A stretch of DNA of 64,000 nucleotides, taken from the NCBI RefSeq assembly GCF_004216715.1, contig NZ_SGXG01000001.1, forward strand, positions 1,302,001 through 1,366,000, read 5' to 3'. The notes below the pieces were generated by a model. The model was not told where the DNA came from. It saw only the letters and a program-made list of their open reading frames with translations, and ran no database searches. Numbering within the stretch: the stretch's first letter is position 1; each line of letters opens with the position of its first letter. Positions 44,785-53,897 of this stretch are shown here, one piece after another. Source of the stretch: Cecembia calidifontis. GTDB lineage: Bacteria > Bacteroidota > Bacteroidia > Cytophagales > Cyclobacteriaceae. A program made the position numbers and the translations under genes.

Positions 44785-45825
44785 TCACTCTACTACTTCA
44801 AATGCTTTTATTGGTTTTTGTTTGTTTTTGAGTTCTAATAGGCCGATTTCATTGCACTTAAATGATTCCTTTACCAGTTCATAGCATTTTTCTGAAATCA
44901 GTATTTGGTTTTTATCGGCCAAGGCTTGCAGCCTTGCAGCCACATTAACAGTATCTCCAATTACGGTATAATCAAGTCTTTTTAAGGTAACCGAACCAAT
45001 ATTTCCCCATACCATTTCTCCGGTATTGATTCCAATGGATACCTCAGGTTTGTAGCTTCCGGCATCTAATCCTATATCTGCATTTTTCAATTTTTCCCTG
45101 ATGGACAGACAGGAATCAATGGCACGGTCCAAATGAAAATCCCCTTTAAAGGTTGCCATTACAGCATCTCCCATAAACTTGTCCACCACGCCGTTTTCTT
45201 TGATGATCTCTTTGACCATGATATCAAAATAGGCATTCAGCAAACTCACCACTTTATCGGCAGATTCATTTTCTGAAATGGCAGTAAAACCACAGATATC
45301 AATGAAGGCGACTGTTCCCTCTATGATCTGATTATTGGCCAAGACATTTTCAATTTCTTTTCCCCCCATGAAATTGAGCACCGTTTCATCCACATACATT
45401 TTTAGTATGTTGTTCTCTTGCACAGCCTTTAATGTTTCTCTCAAGGTCTGAACATGTTTGATGGTCCGATCGATGGTAATTTCAAGATCTGAAAAATTCA
45501 CAGGTTTAGTGACAAAGTCAAAAGCTCCCCTGTTCATCGCGACGCGGATATTGTCCATGTCTCCATAAGCAGAAACAATGACAGATTTCAGCAAAAAATT
45601 CTGCTCATTCAATTTTGACAAGAGTGTAAGCCCATCCATTTCGGGCATATTGATGTCGCTGAGTACCACATCTACGTCATGATGCTCTTCTAATTGCTGT
45701 AGGGCATGCCTTCCATTATGGGCAAATAAAAATTCGTACTTCTGCTGTCTGATTTTTTGCCTGAATTTTTGTTTGATCAATACTTCCAGATCTTCCTCGT
45801 CATCTACGACCAAAATTTTTGCCAT
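44785..45825 (-). CDS. Response regulator with class III adenylate/guanylate cyclase output
   Basis: A 346-residue cytosolic protein. The receiver at 1-125 has phosphoacceptor D57 in VLSDINMPEMDG, with KPVNF at its end. A helical linker (TLRETLKAVQENNILKMYVD) connects it to a cyclase domain at about 165-340: VAFIDICGFTAISENES with the first metal Asp, VDKFMGDAVMATF with the second, and YTVIGDTVNVAARLQALADK with the transition-state Asn and Arg. Both metal-binding aspartates are intact, so it is likely active. It starts 1 base inside the preceding receiver gene. Substrate choice (ATP or GTP) is undetermined. Confidence 0.9.
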   Translation of the reverse strand: MAKILVVDDEEDLEVLIKQKFRQKIRQQKYEFLFAHNGRHALQQLEEHHDVDVVLSDINMPEMDGLTLLSKLNEQNFLLKSVIVSAYGDMDNIRVAMNRGAFDFVTKPVNFSDLEITIDRTIKHVQTLRETLKAVQENNILKMYVDETVLNFMGGKEIENVLANNQIIEGTVAFIDICGFTAISENESADKVVSLLNAYFDIMVKEIIKENGVVDKFMGDAVMATFKGDFHLDRAIDSCLSIREKLKNADIGLDAGSYKPEVSIGINTGEMVWGNIGSVTLKRLDYTVIGDTVNVAARLQALADKNQILISEKCYELVKESFKCNEIGLLELKNKQKPIKAFEVVE

Positions 45826-46211
45826 TATCCTTCTTTCTCTTTGATTAGTTGTGATATTTCAGTTTTAAGGCTCTCAAAATCAATAGGTTTTGTAAAAAAT
45901 CCTTTGGCTCCAGAATTGATAGCTTTATTATAGTTGTCAGAATCTCCATAAGCAGAAATCATACTTACAGGAATGTTTGGGTATTTCAATTTGATTTTTT
46001 CCAACAATTCTAAGCCGGTCATCCCAGGCATATTGATATCTGAAAACACATATACAATTTTAGGAGGGTTTTCACTTCCCAAAAGATTAAGTGCTTCCTC
46101 CCCGGAAAAAGCAAAGTCAAATTCAATTTCTTTGTTCCTCAACTCTTTTCGGAATTTTTGACGGAAAAGCATCTCTACATCTTTCTCATCATCTACAATC
46201 ATGATTTTCAT
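45825..46211 (-). CDS. Single-domain response regulator
   Basis: A 128-residue receiver protein. ATG at 46211 was chosen; a TTG three codons earlier is also in frame. Acidic residues DDE at 7-9, D58 in VFSDINMPGMTG, and KPIDF near the end are complete. Its sequence is close to the receiver of the cyclase next to it (FRQKFRKELRN versus IKQKFRQKIRQ), suggesting a duplication. The stop overlaps the cyclase start by one base. Confidence 0.92.
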   Translation of the reverse strand: MKIMIVDDEKDVEMLFRQKFRKELRNKEIEFDFAFSGEEALNLLGSENPPKIVYVFSDINMPGMTGLELLEKIKLKYPNIPVSMISAYGDSDNYNKAINSGAKGFFTKPIDFESLKTEISQLIKEKEG

Positions 46212-46224
46212 GGTTTTCAAGTTT

Positions 46225-47109
46225 TTAATTTCCGGGGATTTTTATAATAAATTTTGTAAAATGTCCTTCTTTTGAATCAATGGTGATTGAACCATTGTGT
46301 TGTTTTATTATGTCTGAAGAAATGCTTAAGCCAAGGCCGGTTCCCTGCGTCCCTTTTTTGGTTGTAAAAAAAGGTTGAAGGATTTTGTCCTTTATCTCTT
46401 CAGGTATACCTGGTCCATTGTCTTCCACCTCAATGGTGATCCAGGGGCCATCTTTGCGTGAACTTATTTTTAAAGCAGGTTCTCTCTTATTGTTTGGAAA
46501 ATCATTGTTTAATTCCCGCATAGCATCGAAAGCATTGTTGCACAAGTTGAGGATAACCCGGCTGAAATCTTCCTGTTTTAATGGGATAGCTTGGATTTCT
46601 TCTTCCAATTGATAGTCTATTTTCACATTGATGGGAGATTTGCCTGCTCTCATGCCATGAAAAGCCAAGTTGACATATTCTTTGATCAATTGGTTGATGT
46701 CTGTGGGCTCAAATTCACTGCTCTTACCCCTTGAATGAAGCAGCATAGAAGTAACAATCCGGTTGACTCTTTGTCCGTTTTGCTGGATTTTTTCCAGGTT
46801 GTATTTTACGTCATTCAATACGGCTTCTATTTCTTCAATGACTTCAGTTTTTTCCAGGCTTTGAAGACTCCCTTCGATTTCTTGTAAAAACTCAATGCTC
46901 AATTCTGAAAAATTATTGATGAAGTTCAATGGGTTTTTGATTTCGTGCGCTATGCCCGCAGCGAGCATTCCTAAACTTGCTAACTTTTCACTTTTGATTA
47001 TCTGTTCTTTGAGAATTTGAACCTCATTGAGAGATTGTTCCAGCAAAGAAGATTTTTCTTGCAGAAGCTGCCTGAGATGCTCAATTTGTTGTTCATCATC
47101 CTCTTTCAT
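46225..47109 (-). CDS. Soluble histidine kinase without recognisable sensor domain
   Basis: A 294-residue kinase. Residues 5-45 are a coiled coil, H55 lies in GIAHEIKNPLNF, and the second dimerisation helix follows (NLEKIQQNGQRVNRIVTSML). The ATPase domain has NAFDAM, VEDNGPGIPEEI and TQGTGLGLSISSDIIKQHNG. There is no membrane segment or input domain, so it probably senses through a partner. It precedes the receiver gene by 13 bases. The same hinge architecture is seen in the two interrupted kinases downstream, where repeats and insertion sequences fill the loop. Confidence 0.93.
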   Translation of the reverse strand: MKEDDEQQIEHLRQLLQEKSSLLEQSLNEVQILKEQIIKSEKLASLGMLAAGIAHEIKNPLNFINNFSELSIEFLQEIEGSLQSLEKTEVIEEIEAVLNDVKYNLEKIQQNGQRVNRIVTSMLLHSRGKSSEFEPTDINQLIKEYVNLAFHGMRAGKSPINVKIDYQLEEEIQAIPLKQEDFSRVILNLCNNAFDAMRELNNDFPNNKREPALKISSRKDGPWITIEVEDNGPGIPEEIKDKILQPFFTTKKGTQGTGLGLSISSDIIKQHNGSITIDSKEGHFTKFIIKIPGN

Positions 47110-47386
47110 GGGCTTTTAAAGTTGTCTTGAATAATCAGCCACTTCGGTTAGAATAACTTTCATCATCCATTTAAAGGGATATTTTGGACTTCCTTTCTTG
47201 GACAGAATAAAATTCTTTCCTAATATACTAAAAATTATTGCAGCTTGATTTTAAAGTCTGAAAATCAAAAAAATATTGTAGCGCTTTCACTTTACAGGAA
47301 AATCTTCCTTTCTGAATTTCAATAGAATAATCCTGATAGAACACGGATTAATATTAAATGAAGAATTACTTGATTTTAAAACATAG
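47110..47386. other. Gene-free spacer
   Basis: About 280 bases of AT-rich sequence upstream of the kinase operon and of the kinase relic. I see no coding frame with recognisable similarity. The promoter for the 47109 kinase gene should lie here, but no perfect consensus was found. Confidence 0.5.
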
Positions 47387-47560
47387 CAAGTTAACGGATT
47401 TTTGAGCCGTTTTTTTACCACTAAACCGACCGGTGAGGGCACAGGTTTAGGTCTGAGTTTGTCCTGTGAAATCATTACGCAAAGTCATAATGGCTCCCTG
47501 ATCGTAGAAACAACAATTGGAGAAGGGACAGTTTTTATTATCCGTGTGCCTTATACCTGA
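47387..47560 (+). pseudogene. Relic of a histidine kinase C-terminus
   Basis: The plus strand reads, without a start codon, from just after a TAG at 47384-47386 to a TGA at 47558-47560. The translation includes RFFTTKPTGEGTGLGL, SLSCEIITQSHNGSLI and a typical end GEGTVFIIRVPYT. That is the G1/G2 end of an HK ATPase domain, homologous to the two kinases next to it but on the opposite strand. The part upstream of about 47399 has no kinase similarity, so only about 52 codons remain. Confidence 0.75.
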
Positions 47561-47573
47561 TTTTTTAATTGAC

Positions 47574-48259
47574 TCAAATAGGTAGTCGAACGGAAAATGT
47601 GGTTCCTTTATCAAGTTCAGAATCAAGGAATATCTCCCCCCCATGCGCCTTGACAATATCATAACTCAGGCTCAGTCCCAACCCCGTTCCTTGCCCGGTA
47701 GGTTTGGTTGTGAAGAAAGGCTGGAAGATTTTGTCTTTGATGGCTTCGGGGATGCCCTGGCCGTTGTCTTTGACGGAAATCTCGATTTTGTCCCCAAGGT
47801 TTTTGGTGGAGACGGTGACTAGAGGTTTAAATCCCTCATTTCTCATTCTTAATTCCTCATTATTTAGGGCCTGAAAGGCATTATTGATGATATTCAACAG
47901 CACCCTACCGATGTCCTGTGGCACTACTTTGACTTTGGGAAGAGTAGGGTCAAATTCAGTTTTGAAATCAGCATTGAATGATTTGTCTTTGGCTCGCATA
48001 CCATGGTAACTCAGCCTCAAATACTCATCAGCTAAAGCATTCATGTCTGTGGGTATTTTTTCTCCGGTACTTTTACGGCTATGGGCCAGCATCCCTTTTA
48101 CAATTGCATCCGCCCGCTTCCCATGATGTTGGATCTTTTCCAAATTTTGCTTGATATCCTCCAATATCTCATCCTCCAATCCCTCACTATCCGCCCATTC
48201 TTTTTCTTGATTCTTGTCTTCCCGATTCTCGGGACAGGACTTTGTTTCTTGCTTCTCCC
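47574..48259 (-). pseudogene. C-terminal half of interrupted histidine kinase HK1
   Basis: The frame encodes the second dimerisation helix and ATPase domain (ILEDIKQNLEKIQHHGKRAD, NIINNAFQAL, VKDNGQGIPEAI, GQGTGLGLSLSYDIVKAHGG) and lacks the phosphoacceptor histidine. It is open right up to the insertion element at 48260, through a charged, repeat-derived stretch. Removing the element and one CCC copy joins it in frame with 49683-51876. Internal starts (TTG at 48179) could allow a free fragment, but there is no visible promoter. Confidence 0.9.
48257..48259. repeat. Target-site duplication, left (CCC)
   Basis: CCC here matches CCC at 49680-49682, just outside the two ends of the first insertion element. 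Because the flank is C-rich on both sides, the exact length is 3 bp by analogy with the second copy. Confidence 0.6.
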
Positions 48260-48304
48260 TGTCCTTCCCTGAAATAGGTTGACCGTTTTTAACCGAGAAA
48301 AAAG

Positions 48305-48700
48305 ATGTTAAAAACAGGAAAAAGGATTAATTCTCAGCGTAGATTTTCAGAGGAATTTAAACGTAAGTTGGTTGATGATTTTGAGAAAGGAATCATGACA
48401 GTTCAGCAAATGGAGCGACATTATGGAATTGTGAACTCAGTTATTTATCATTGGATTTATAAGTATTCGACCTATAATGAAAAAAATATCAGGATAATTG
48501 AGATGAAAGACAGTCAAACCAATAGGCTCAAAGAACTCGAAGAAAAGGTCAAAGATCTCGAGCGTACCGTTGGCCAAAAACAGATCATGATTGATTATTT
48601 GGAAAAAATGATTGATTTGGCCAAAGAAACTTACTCAATCGATATTAAAAAAAACTCCAAAACCCCACACTCTGGTGGTTCCAATCCAACAAAAGTATGA
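48305..48700 (+). CDS. IS3-family transposase OrfA (copy 1)
   Basis: A 131-residue DNA-binding protein: a helix-turn-helix (RRFSEEFKRKLVDDFEKGIM, then VQQMERHYGIVNSVIYHWIY) and a leucine-zipper-type coiled coil (LKELEEKVKDLERTVGQKQI). The last codons overlap OrfB (ATGA at 48697). A slippery A-AAA-AAC at 48649-48655 is in the OrfA frame; a -1 shift there leads into the OrfB frame, which is open from that point. Confidence 0.93.
   Translation: MLKTGKRINSQRRFSEEFKRKLVDDFEKGIMTVQQMERHYGIVNSVIYHWIYKYSTYNEKNIRIIEMKDSQTNRLKELEEKVKDLERTVGQKQIMIDYLEKMIDLAKETYSIDIKKNSKTPHSGGSNPTKV
48649..48655 (+). promoter_or_regulatory. Candidate -1 ribosomal frameshift site in the IS (copy 1)
   Basis: A-AAA-AAC in the OrfA phase, followed by an open OrfB frame with no stop down to the OrfB ATG. 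A fused OrfAB transposase would result, as known for IS3 elements. The same site is at 52899-52905 in copy 2. Confidence 0.6.
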
Positions 48701-49647
48701 TAAACCATTCGCTCAATGAACTTTATCGGACTGTTGGAGTAACCAAGCAGGCCGTTCAACAAGCCAAAAAAAGGCAGCAAGCATTCGATCTTGAAATTGC
48801 CCAACTGGTAATCCTGGCCGATGAGCTCAGGGAAGACCATCCAGGATGTGGGGTCGAAAAAATGTATTATACATTGAAACCCGAATTCATGGGAAGGGAT
48901 CAATTCTGTGAAATTTTCATGGAAATGGGATATGGTATCAAAAAAATAAAAAACTACCAGAAAACCACTTACGCAGGCCTTTATTCTTATCCAAACCTTA
49001 TCGAAGGTATGGCCATAAACAGACCTTTTCAGGTCATCCAAACCGATATCACTTACTTTTACCTCAATGGTGAATTCTATTATTTGGTCTTCATTATTGA
49101 TGTTTATACCAGGATCATCGTGGGATATTCGGTCAACGACAACTTGCGCACAGAAGGTAATATCAAAGCTATGAAAATGGCCCTCAGTACTTTGAGATAC
49201 CAGCCTTGGGGCCTGATCCACCACTCAGATAAAGGTTCCCAGTACAGTAGTAAAGAATACACCTCCTTGCTCAACAAAAACAATATCCATATCAGTATGG
49301 GAAATATCGCATGGGAAAACCCCTACGCAGAACGAATCAATGGAATCATAAAAAATGAATACCTCAAAAGGTGGATAATCAAAGATTTCAGCGACCTGAA
49401 AAGAAAAGTGGCGAAAGCTGTAGCCAACTACAACAGCATAAGACTACACAGGGGATTTAAAATGAAATACACCCCCATGGGATTTTATAAAAATATACTA
49501 AATTTAAAAGCCCAAGAAAGACCGACGGTGATTGTTTATACCGAAGGAAGAAAAAACTTCTTAGGGGCATCGAGCCCCTTCGAAGTTTGCCCAAGAGAAG
49601 AACCTCTGGCTCATGATTGCCCGATGGAAATATTTAATGAATGTTGA
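48697..49647 (+). CDS. IS3-family transposase OrfB with DDE domain (copy 1)
   Basis: A 316-residue integrase of the rve family. The DDE triad is in QTDITYFYLNGEF (first D), IHHSDKGSQYSSKEY (second D) and NPYAERINGIIKNEY (E, seven residues before K). The C-terminal 50 residues after the domain (NFLGASSPFEVCPREEPL) are unusual for short OrfB proteins. The sequence is intact, without stops. Confidence 0.94.
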   Translation: MINHSLNELYRTVGVTKQAVQQAKKRQQAFDLEIAQLVILADELREDHPGCGVEKMYYTLKPEFMGRDQFCEIFMEMGYGIKKIKNYQKTTYAGLYSYPNLIEGMAINRPFQVIQTDITYFYLNGEFYYLVFIIDVYTRIIVGYSVNDNLRTEGNIKAMKMALSTLRYQPWGLIHHSDKGSQYSSKEYTSLLNKNNIHISMGNIAWENPYAERINGIIKNEYLKRWIIKDFSDLKRKVAKAVANYNSIRLHRGFKMKYTPMGFYKNILNLKAQERPTVIVYTEGRKNFLGASSPFEVCPREEPLAHDCPMEIFNEC

Positions 49648-49679
49648 ACCAAACGGTCAACGCTATTCAGGGAAGAACA

Positions 49680-49682
49680 CCC
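49680..49682. repeat. Target-site duplication, right (CCC)
   Basis: The right-hand copy of the 3-bp duplication flanking the first insertion element. Confidence 0.6.
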
Positions 49683-49717
49683 CCCTCGTTTCTCGTCTCT
49701 CGCTTCTCGCTTCTTGT
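49683..49717 (-). repeat. Heptanucleotide repeat tract in HK1 hinge
   Basis: On the plus strand, 7-bp units CTCGTTT, CTCGTCT, CTCGCTT, CTCGCTT and CTTGTAT run in tandem, read as the peptide EARSERRETR on the coding strand. Degenerate units continue on the other side of the insertion element (48205-48256, with TTCTTGA/TTCTTGT-like units). The tract encodes the loop between the two dimerisation helices. Confidence 0.75.
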
Positions 49718-51876
49718 ATCTCCTCCACCAGTTCCACACTTACCTCTGAAAAATTATTCACAAAATTCAAGGGGTTCTGAATCTCATGGGCAATGCCGGC
49801 TGTCAATTCCCCCAATGAGGCCATTTTCTCGGAGTGGATCAGTTGGGCCTGAGTGTCCTGTAGCGTATCCAAGGCGGAGTTCAATTGATTGAAAGATTCA
49901 GCATTTTCCAGAGCAATGGCCGTATAAAGGGCAATTGACCGTAACATGTAGACATGGTAATCCGTGAAGGCGTTTTTGTTGAAACTTTGAACGGTGATGA
50001 CCCCAAATAGCTTTCCTTTGGAAATCAAAGGCAGATAGATCAGGGAAGCGGGGTTTTTACCCTCGATCGGCGTAGGTATTTTTTGAAGAAAATGGATATA
50101 ATCCTTTTCCAGGTCATTGATGATGATTTCTTTTCCACTAGTAAAGCATACTGCCGCCAATCTGTTGGGGTCGTTGACTGCATTCGAATAGGGAGGGAGG
50201 GCTTGGCCGTTTTCGAAGGTAGAAGGAAAATCCAAAGCCTTTTTTGCATCATGGTAAATGCCTATCCCAAAGATGGATGCATCCATCAGGCCATTTACAT
50301 TATCGTACACCGTTTCGATGATCTTCTCAACAGAAAGCGATGAAGTGATTTTTCGTCCGATTTCACCCAAGAGTTCAACATTGTCGTAGGATTTTTGTAG
50401 TATGTCTTTTTGGGCAGCCAATTCTTTGGCTTTGGTATCAATTTCCTGCTTTTGCATTTGCAGCAGGCGGTTGGCTTTTTGTTTTTGGCGGATATTGCGA
50501 AGGAGAAGAAAAGCGGCAACGAGGATAAGTAACAAGACGACCAGTGAACTGTACAGGAAATTCCGCTGAAGCTTTTTCTGTTCGTTCAGCAGGGCGATTT
50601 CATCTTCTTTTTTCTCTAACTCAAAATTATGTTCAAGCAGCAAGGATTTATTTCTCACCTTGTCATTGACCATACTGTCCCGGTAGCTGATGAACTTTTG
50701 GAAAAAGGAAAGGGCGTTTTTATGATCATTTTTAAGTGAATACACCTCAGCCAGTACTTCAGCGTTATCGCGCAAGTCTTCCATGATACCAAAGTCCTGT
50801 CCCCATCGATAACCCATTTCTCCGTAATATACCGCGCTGTCCAGGTTACCTTCCTTCAGATGGGCCCTGGCCAAAATCCCGTAAATCCAACCATACATTG
50901 AATCTTCTTGTATTTTGTTTGTCATGGTAAGTGACTCGTAGGCTTTTTGGAAAGCTTTTGGCAGACTGTCCATACGGACATATACGTCTGCGATGTTACT
51001 GATTGGAACCAGGCTGTCAATTGCGCTTGGAGCATAAATTAAAGCCTTTTCATAAGCCTCAATGGCTTGTACGGGCTTATCTGAAAGCCTGTAATTCTCA
51101 CCTAAACCATTATATAGCCCCGCCAAATGCCGGTTCCCAAACCCCAACTCCTGATGTAGGTCAATCAATTGCTTTTGGTATTCATTGGCTTTGTCATATT
51201 CCCCTATCATGATGTACACATCTGCGAGATTGGACATCCCGTAGTACCTAAACTTTTTGTCGTTCAATTCTTCTGCGTGTACCAATTCACTGACCGCATA
51301 ATCCATGGCAGTAGCATAATCTCCTAATCTAAAGTAGACACCAGCCAAGTCATGATGAACCGACATTATCAGTCGCTTATCATTGAGTTTTACTGCGATA
51401 TCCTCTGCTTTCAAAATCCACGGAATTCCTTCCCTGCTGTCGTTGTTGCCATAAAGCCCAGACAGCCTTAAATAAACCCATGCCTGTAAAAATTCGTCGT
51501 TGGTTTTCTTGGCGATGGTATCAGCCTGAAGGATAAAGCTTTCTACCAGGTCTAACCTGTTTTTAGGATAATTCAGCCTAGCTTGGGTAAGAAGTGCCAT
51601 GCCTTCTCCTCGAGGGTAGGCGAGTTTCCTGGAAAGTTGCAAAGCCTCATTTCCATATCGTTCCAAGTCATCGTACGATAACCTGGGGAAAGTATTACAA
51701 ATCTCGTTTAGGCGGTTGACACGGGCTGTATCCTGCTTGGTGTAGGCATCGAGTTGCTTTTTGAGCGCTTCGATTTCAAAGGACTGTGCATGGCATAAAA
51801 TGGAGAAGAAAAGGGCCGCAATAAATAGTACCGGTTTCTTTATAAGCGTTTTAGGATGAGGCTGGATGGTGTTCAT
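49683..51876 (-). pseudogene. N-terminal half of interrupted histidine kinase HK1 (TPR-membrane-GAF-H box)
   Basis: The reading frame begins with a signal peptide (KKPVLFIAALFFSILCHAQ) and about 400 residues of TPR repeats (for example YFRLGDYATAMDYAVSELVH), then a membrane helix (NFLYSSLVVLLLILVAAFLL), a coiled coil and a GAF domain (IIETVYDNVNGLMDASIFGI). The H box follows with H697 in GIAHEIQNPLNF. The frame then enters the repeat tract and the insertion element, where it ends at a TAG at 49663. It lacks the ATPase domain, which is at 47574-48259. The upstream gene HK2 ends 11 bases before its start. Confidence 0.9.
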
Positions 51877-51887
51877 TAAGAAAAGGG

Positions 51888-52509
51888 TTAGCTGTCTTGT
51901 GGTAGTTCAATTGTGAATACAGTCCCAAGCCCTTCTTGGGAACTCACCGTAATATTCCCCCCATGCGCCTTTAAAATATCATAACTCAGGCTCAAGCCTA
52001 GGCCTGTCCCTTGCCCGGTAGGCTTGGTAGTAAAAAATGGTTGGAAGATTTTGTCTTTTAAATGCGCTGGAATTCCGTTGCCATTGTCTTTAACGGCAAT
52101 TTCTATGTTTTTACCCTTCTTCCTCGTGCTGACGGTCACGAGAGGATGATATTCCTTAACATCCTTTTTTGCTTTTTCTGTAACCGCATAAAAGGCATTG
52201 TTGATCAGGTTAAGCAGTACCCTGCTGATTTCCTGTGGCATCACAGCAATCTTTGGAAGTCCGGGTTCTAAATCCAGCTGGAAATCAGCATTGAAACTTT
52301 TGTCTTTTGCCCTGAGTCCATGGTAGGATAATTTTAAAAACTCATTCACAAGCTCATTGATGTCGGTGATTTCCATTTCCCCTGTACCTGAGCGGCTGTG
52401 TTGCAACATGCCTTTGACTATGGAATCGGCCCGCTTTCCGTGCTGCTGTATTTTTTCCAGATTTTGTTTGATATCCTCCAATATCTCATCCTCCAACCTA
52501 TCCGCCTCA
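51888..52509 (-). pseudogene. C-terminal half of interrupted histidine kinase HK2
   Basis: Encodes ILEDIKQNLEKIQQHGKRAD, NLINNAFYAV, VKDNGNGIPAHL and GQGTGLGLSLSYDILKAHGG, about 80% similar to the HK1 half by eye. The frame is open through to the second insertion element at 52510. Excising that element with one TCA copy joins it in frame with 53930-54684. The end of HK2 is 11 bases from the HK1 start, so the two genes formed a pair in one transcript. Confidence 0.9.
52507..52509. repeat. Target-site duplication, left (TCA)
   Basis: TCA here matches TCA at 53930-53932, directly outside the ends of the second insertion element. Confidence 0.75.
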
Positions 52510-52554
52510 TGTCCTTCCCTGAAATAGGTTGACCGTTTTTAACCGAGAAAAAAG

Positions 52555-52950
52555 ATGTTAAAAACAGGAAAAAGGATTAATTCTCAGCGTAGATTTTCAG
52601 AGGAATTTAAACGTAAGTTGGTTGATGATTTTGAGAAAGGAATCATGACAGTTCAGCAAATGGAGCGACATTATGGAATTGTGAACTCAGTTATTTATCA
52701 TTGGATTTATAAGTATTCGACCTATAATGAAAAAAATATCAGGATAATTGAGATGAAAGACAGTCAAACCAATAGGCTCAAAGAACTCGAAGAAAAGGTC
52801 AAAGATCTCGAGCGTACCGTTGGCCAAAAACAGATCATGATTGATTATTTGGAAAAAATGATTGATTTGGCCAAAGAAACTTACTCAATCGATATTAAAA
52901 AAAACTCCAAAACCCCACACTCTGGTGGTTCCAATCCAACAAAAGTATGA
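52555..52950 (+). CDS. IS3-family transposase OrfA (copy 2)
   Basis: Identical in protein sequence to the 48305-48700 product: helix-turn-helix plus coiled coil, slippery A-AAA-AAC at 52899-52905, and ATGA overlap with OrfB at 52947. Confidence 0.93.
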   Translation: MLKTGKRINSQRRFSEEFKRKLVDDFEKGIMTVQQMERHYGIVNSVIYHWIYKYSTYNEKNIRIIEMKDSQTNRLKELEEKVKDLERTVGQKQIMIDYLEKMIDLAKETYSIDIKKNSKTPHSGGSNPTKV

Positions 52951-53897
52951 TAAACCATTCGCTCAATGAACTTTATCGGACTGTTGGAGTAACCAAGCAG
53001 GCCGTTCAACAAGCCAAAAAAAGGCAGCAAGCATTCGATCTTGAAATTGCCCAACTGGTAATCCTGGCCGATGAGCTCAGGGAAGACCATCCAGGATGTG
53101 GGGTCGAAAAAATGTATTATACATTGAAACCCGAATTCATGGGAAGGGATCAATTCTGTGAAATTTTCATGGAAATGGGATATGGTATCAAAAAAATAAA
53201 AAACTACCAGAAAACCACTTACGCAGGCCTTTATTCTTATCCAAACCTTATCGAAGGTATGGCCATAAACAGACCTTTTCAGGTCATCCAAACCGATATC
53301 ACTTACTTTTACCTCAATGGTGAATTCTATTATTTGGTCTTCATTATTGATGTTTATACCAGGATCATCGTGGGATATTCGGTCAACGACAACTTGCGCA
53401 CAGAAGGTAATATCAAAGCTATGAAAATGGCCCTCAGTACTTTGAGATACCAGCCTTGGGGCCTGATCCACCACTCAGATAAAGGTTCCCAGTACAGTAG
53501 TAAAGAATACACCTCCTTGCTCAACAAAAACAATATCCATATCAGTATGGGAAATATCGCATGGGAAAACCCCTACGCAGAACGAATCAATGGAATCATA
53601 AAAAATGAATACCTCAAAAGGTGGATAATCAAAGATTTCAGCGACCTGAAAAGAAAAGTGGCGAAAGCTGTAGCCAACTACAACAGCATAAGACTACACA
53701 GGGGATTTAAAATGAAATACACCCCCATGGGATTTTATAAAAATATACTAAATTTAAAAGCCCAAGAAAGACCGACGGTGATTGTTTATACCGAAGGAAG
53801 AAAAAACTTCTTAGGGGCATCGAGCCCCTTCGAAGTTTGCCCAAGAGAAGAACCTCTGGCTCATGATTGCCCGATGGAAATATTTAATGAATGTTGA
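52947..53897 (+). CDS. IS3-family transposase OrfB with DDE domain (copy 2)
   Basis: Identical in protein sequence to the 48697-49647 product, with intact DDE residues and the same C-terminal extension. Both copies are therefore potentially active. Confidence 0.94.
   Translation: MINHSLNELYRTVGVTKQAVQQAKKRQQAFDLEIAQLVILADELREDHPGCGVEKMYYTLKPEFMGRDQFCEIFMEMGYGIKKIKNYQKTTYAGLYSYPNLIEGMAINRPFQVIQTDITYFYLNGEFYYLVFIIDVYTRIIVGYSVNDNLRTEGNIKAMKMALSTLRYQPWGLIHHSDKGSQYSSKEYTSLLNKNNIHISMGNIAWENPYAERINGIIKNEYLKRWIIKDFSDLKRKVAKAVANYNSIRLHRGFKMKYTPMGFYKNILNLKAQERPTVIVYTEGRKNFLGASSPFEVCPREEPLAHDCPMEIFNEC

Larger units (their letters stand above)
48260..49679 (+). mobile_element. IS3-family insertion sequence, copy 1 (1420 bp)
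   Basis: The ends were found by comparing this copy with the second. Both begin TGTCCTTCCCTGAA and end TTCAGGGAAGAACA, so the termini form imperfect inverted repeats (TGTYCTTCCCTGAA, then GTTGACCGTTT inside), with TG...CA outer bases. The element has two overlapping frames of the IS3 type and lies opposite to the kinase it interrupts. Left and right flanks show CCC duplications. Both protein products are identical in the two copies, which points to recent transposition. Confidence 0.93.

Noticed and set aside
48631..49224. Long minus-strand open frame of 197 codons inside the insertion sequence, repeated at 52881-53474
   Set aside because: It is the antisense of the OrfB transposase gene, has no recognisable domain, and its identity in both copies follows from the identity of the element.
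51888..52509. Separate, naturally stand-alone ATPase-only kinase genes
   Set aside because: The frames continue without stop to the insertion borders and match the missing halves of the upstream frames after removal of the element.
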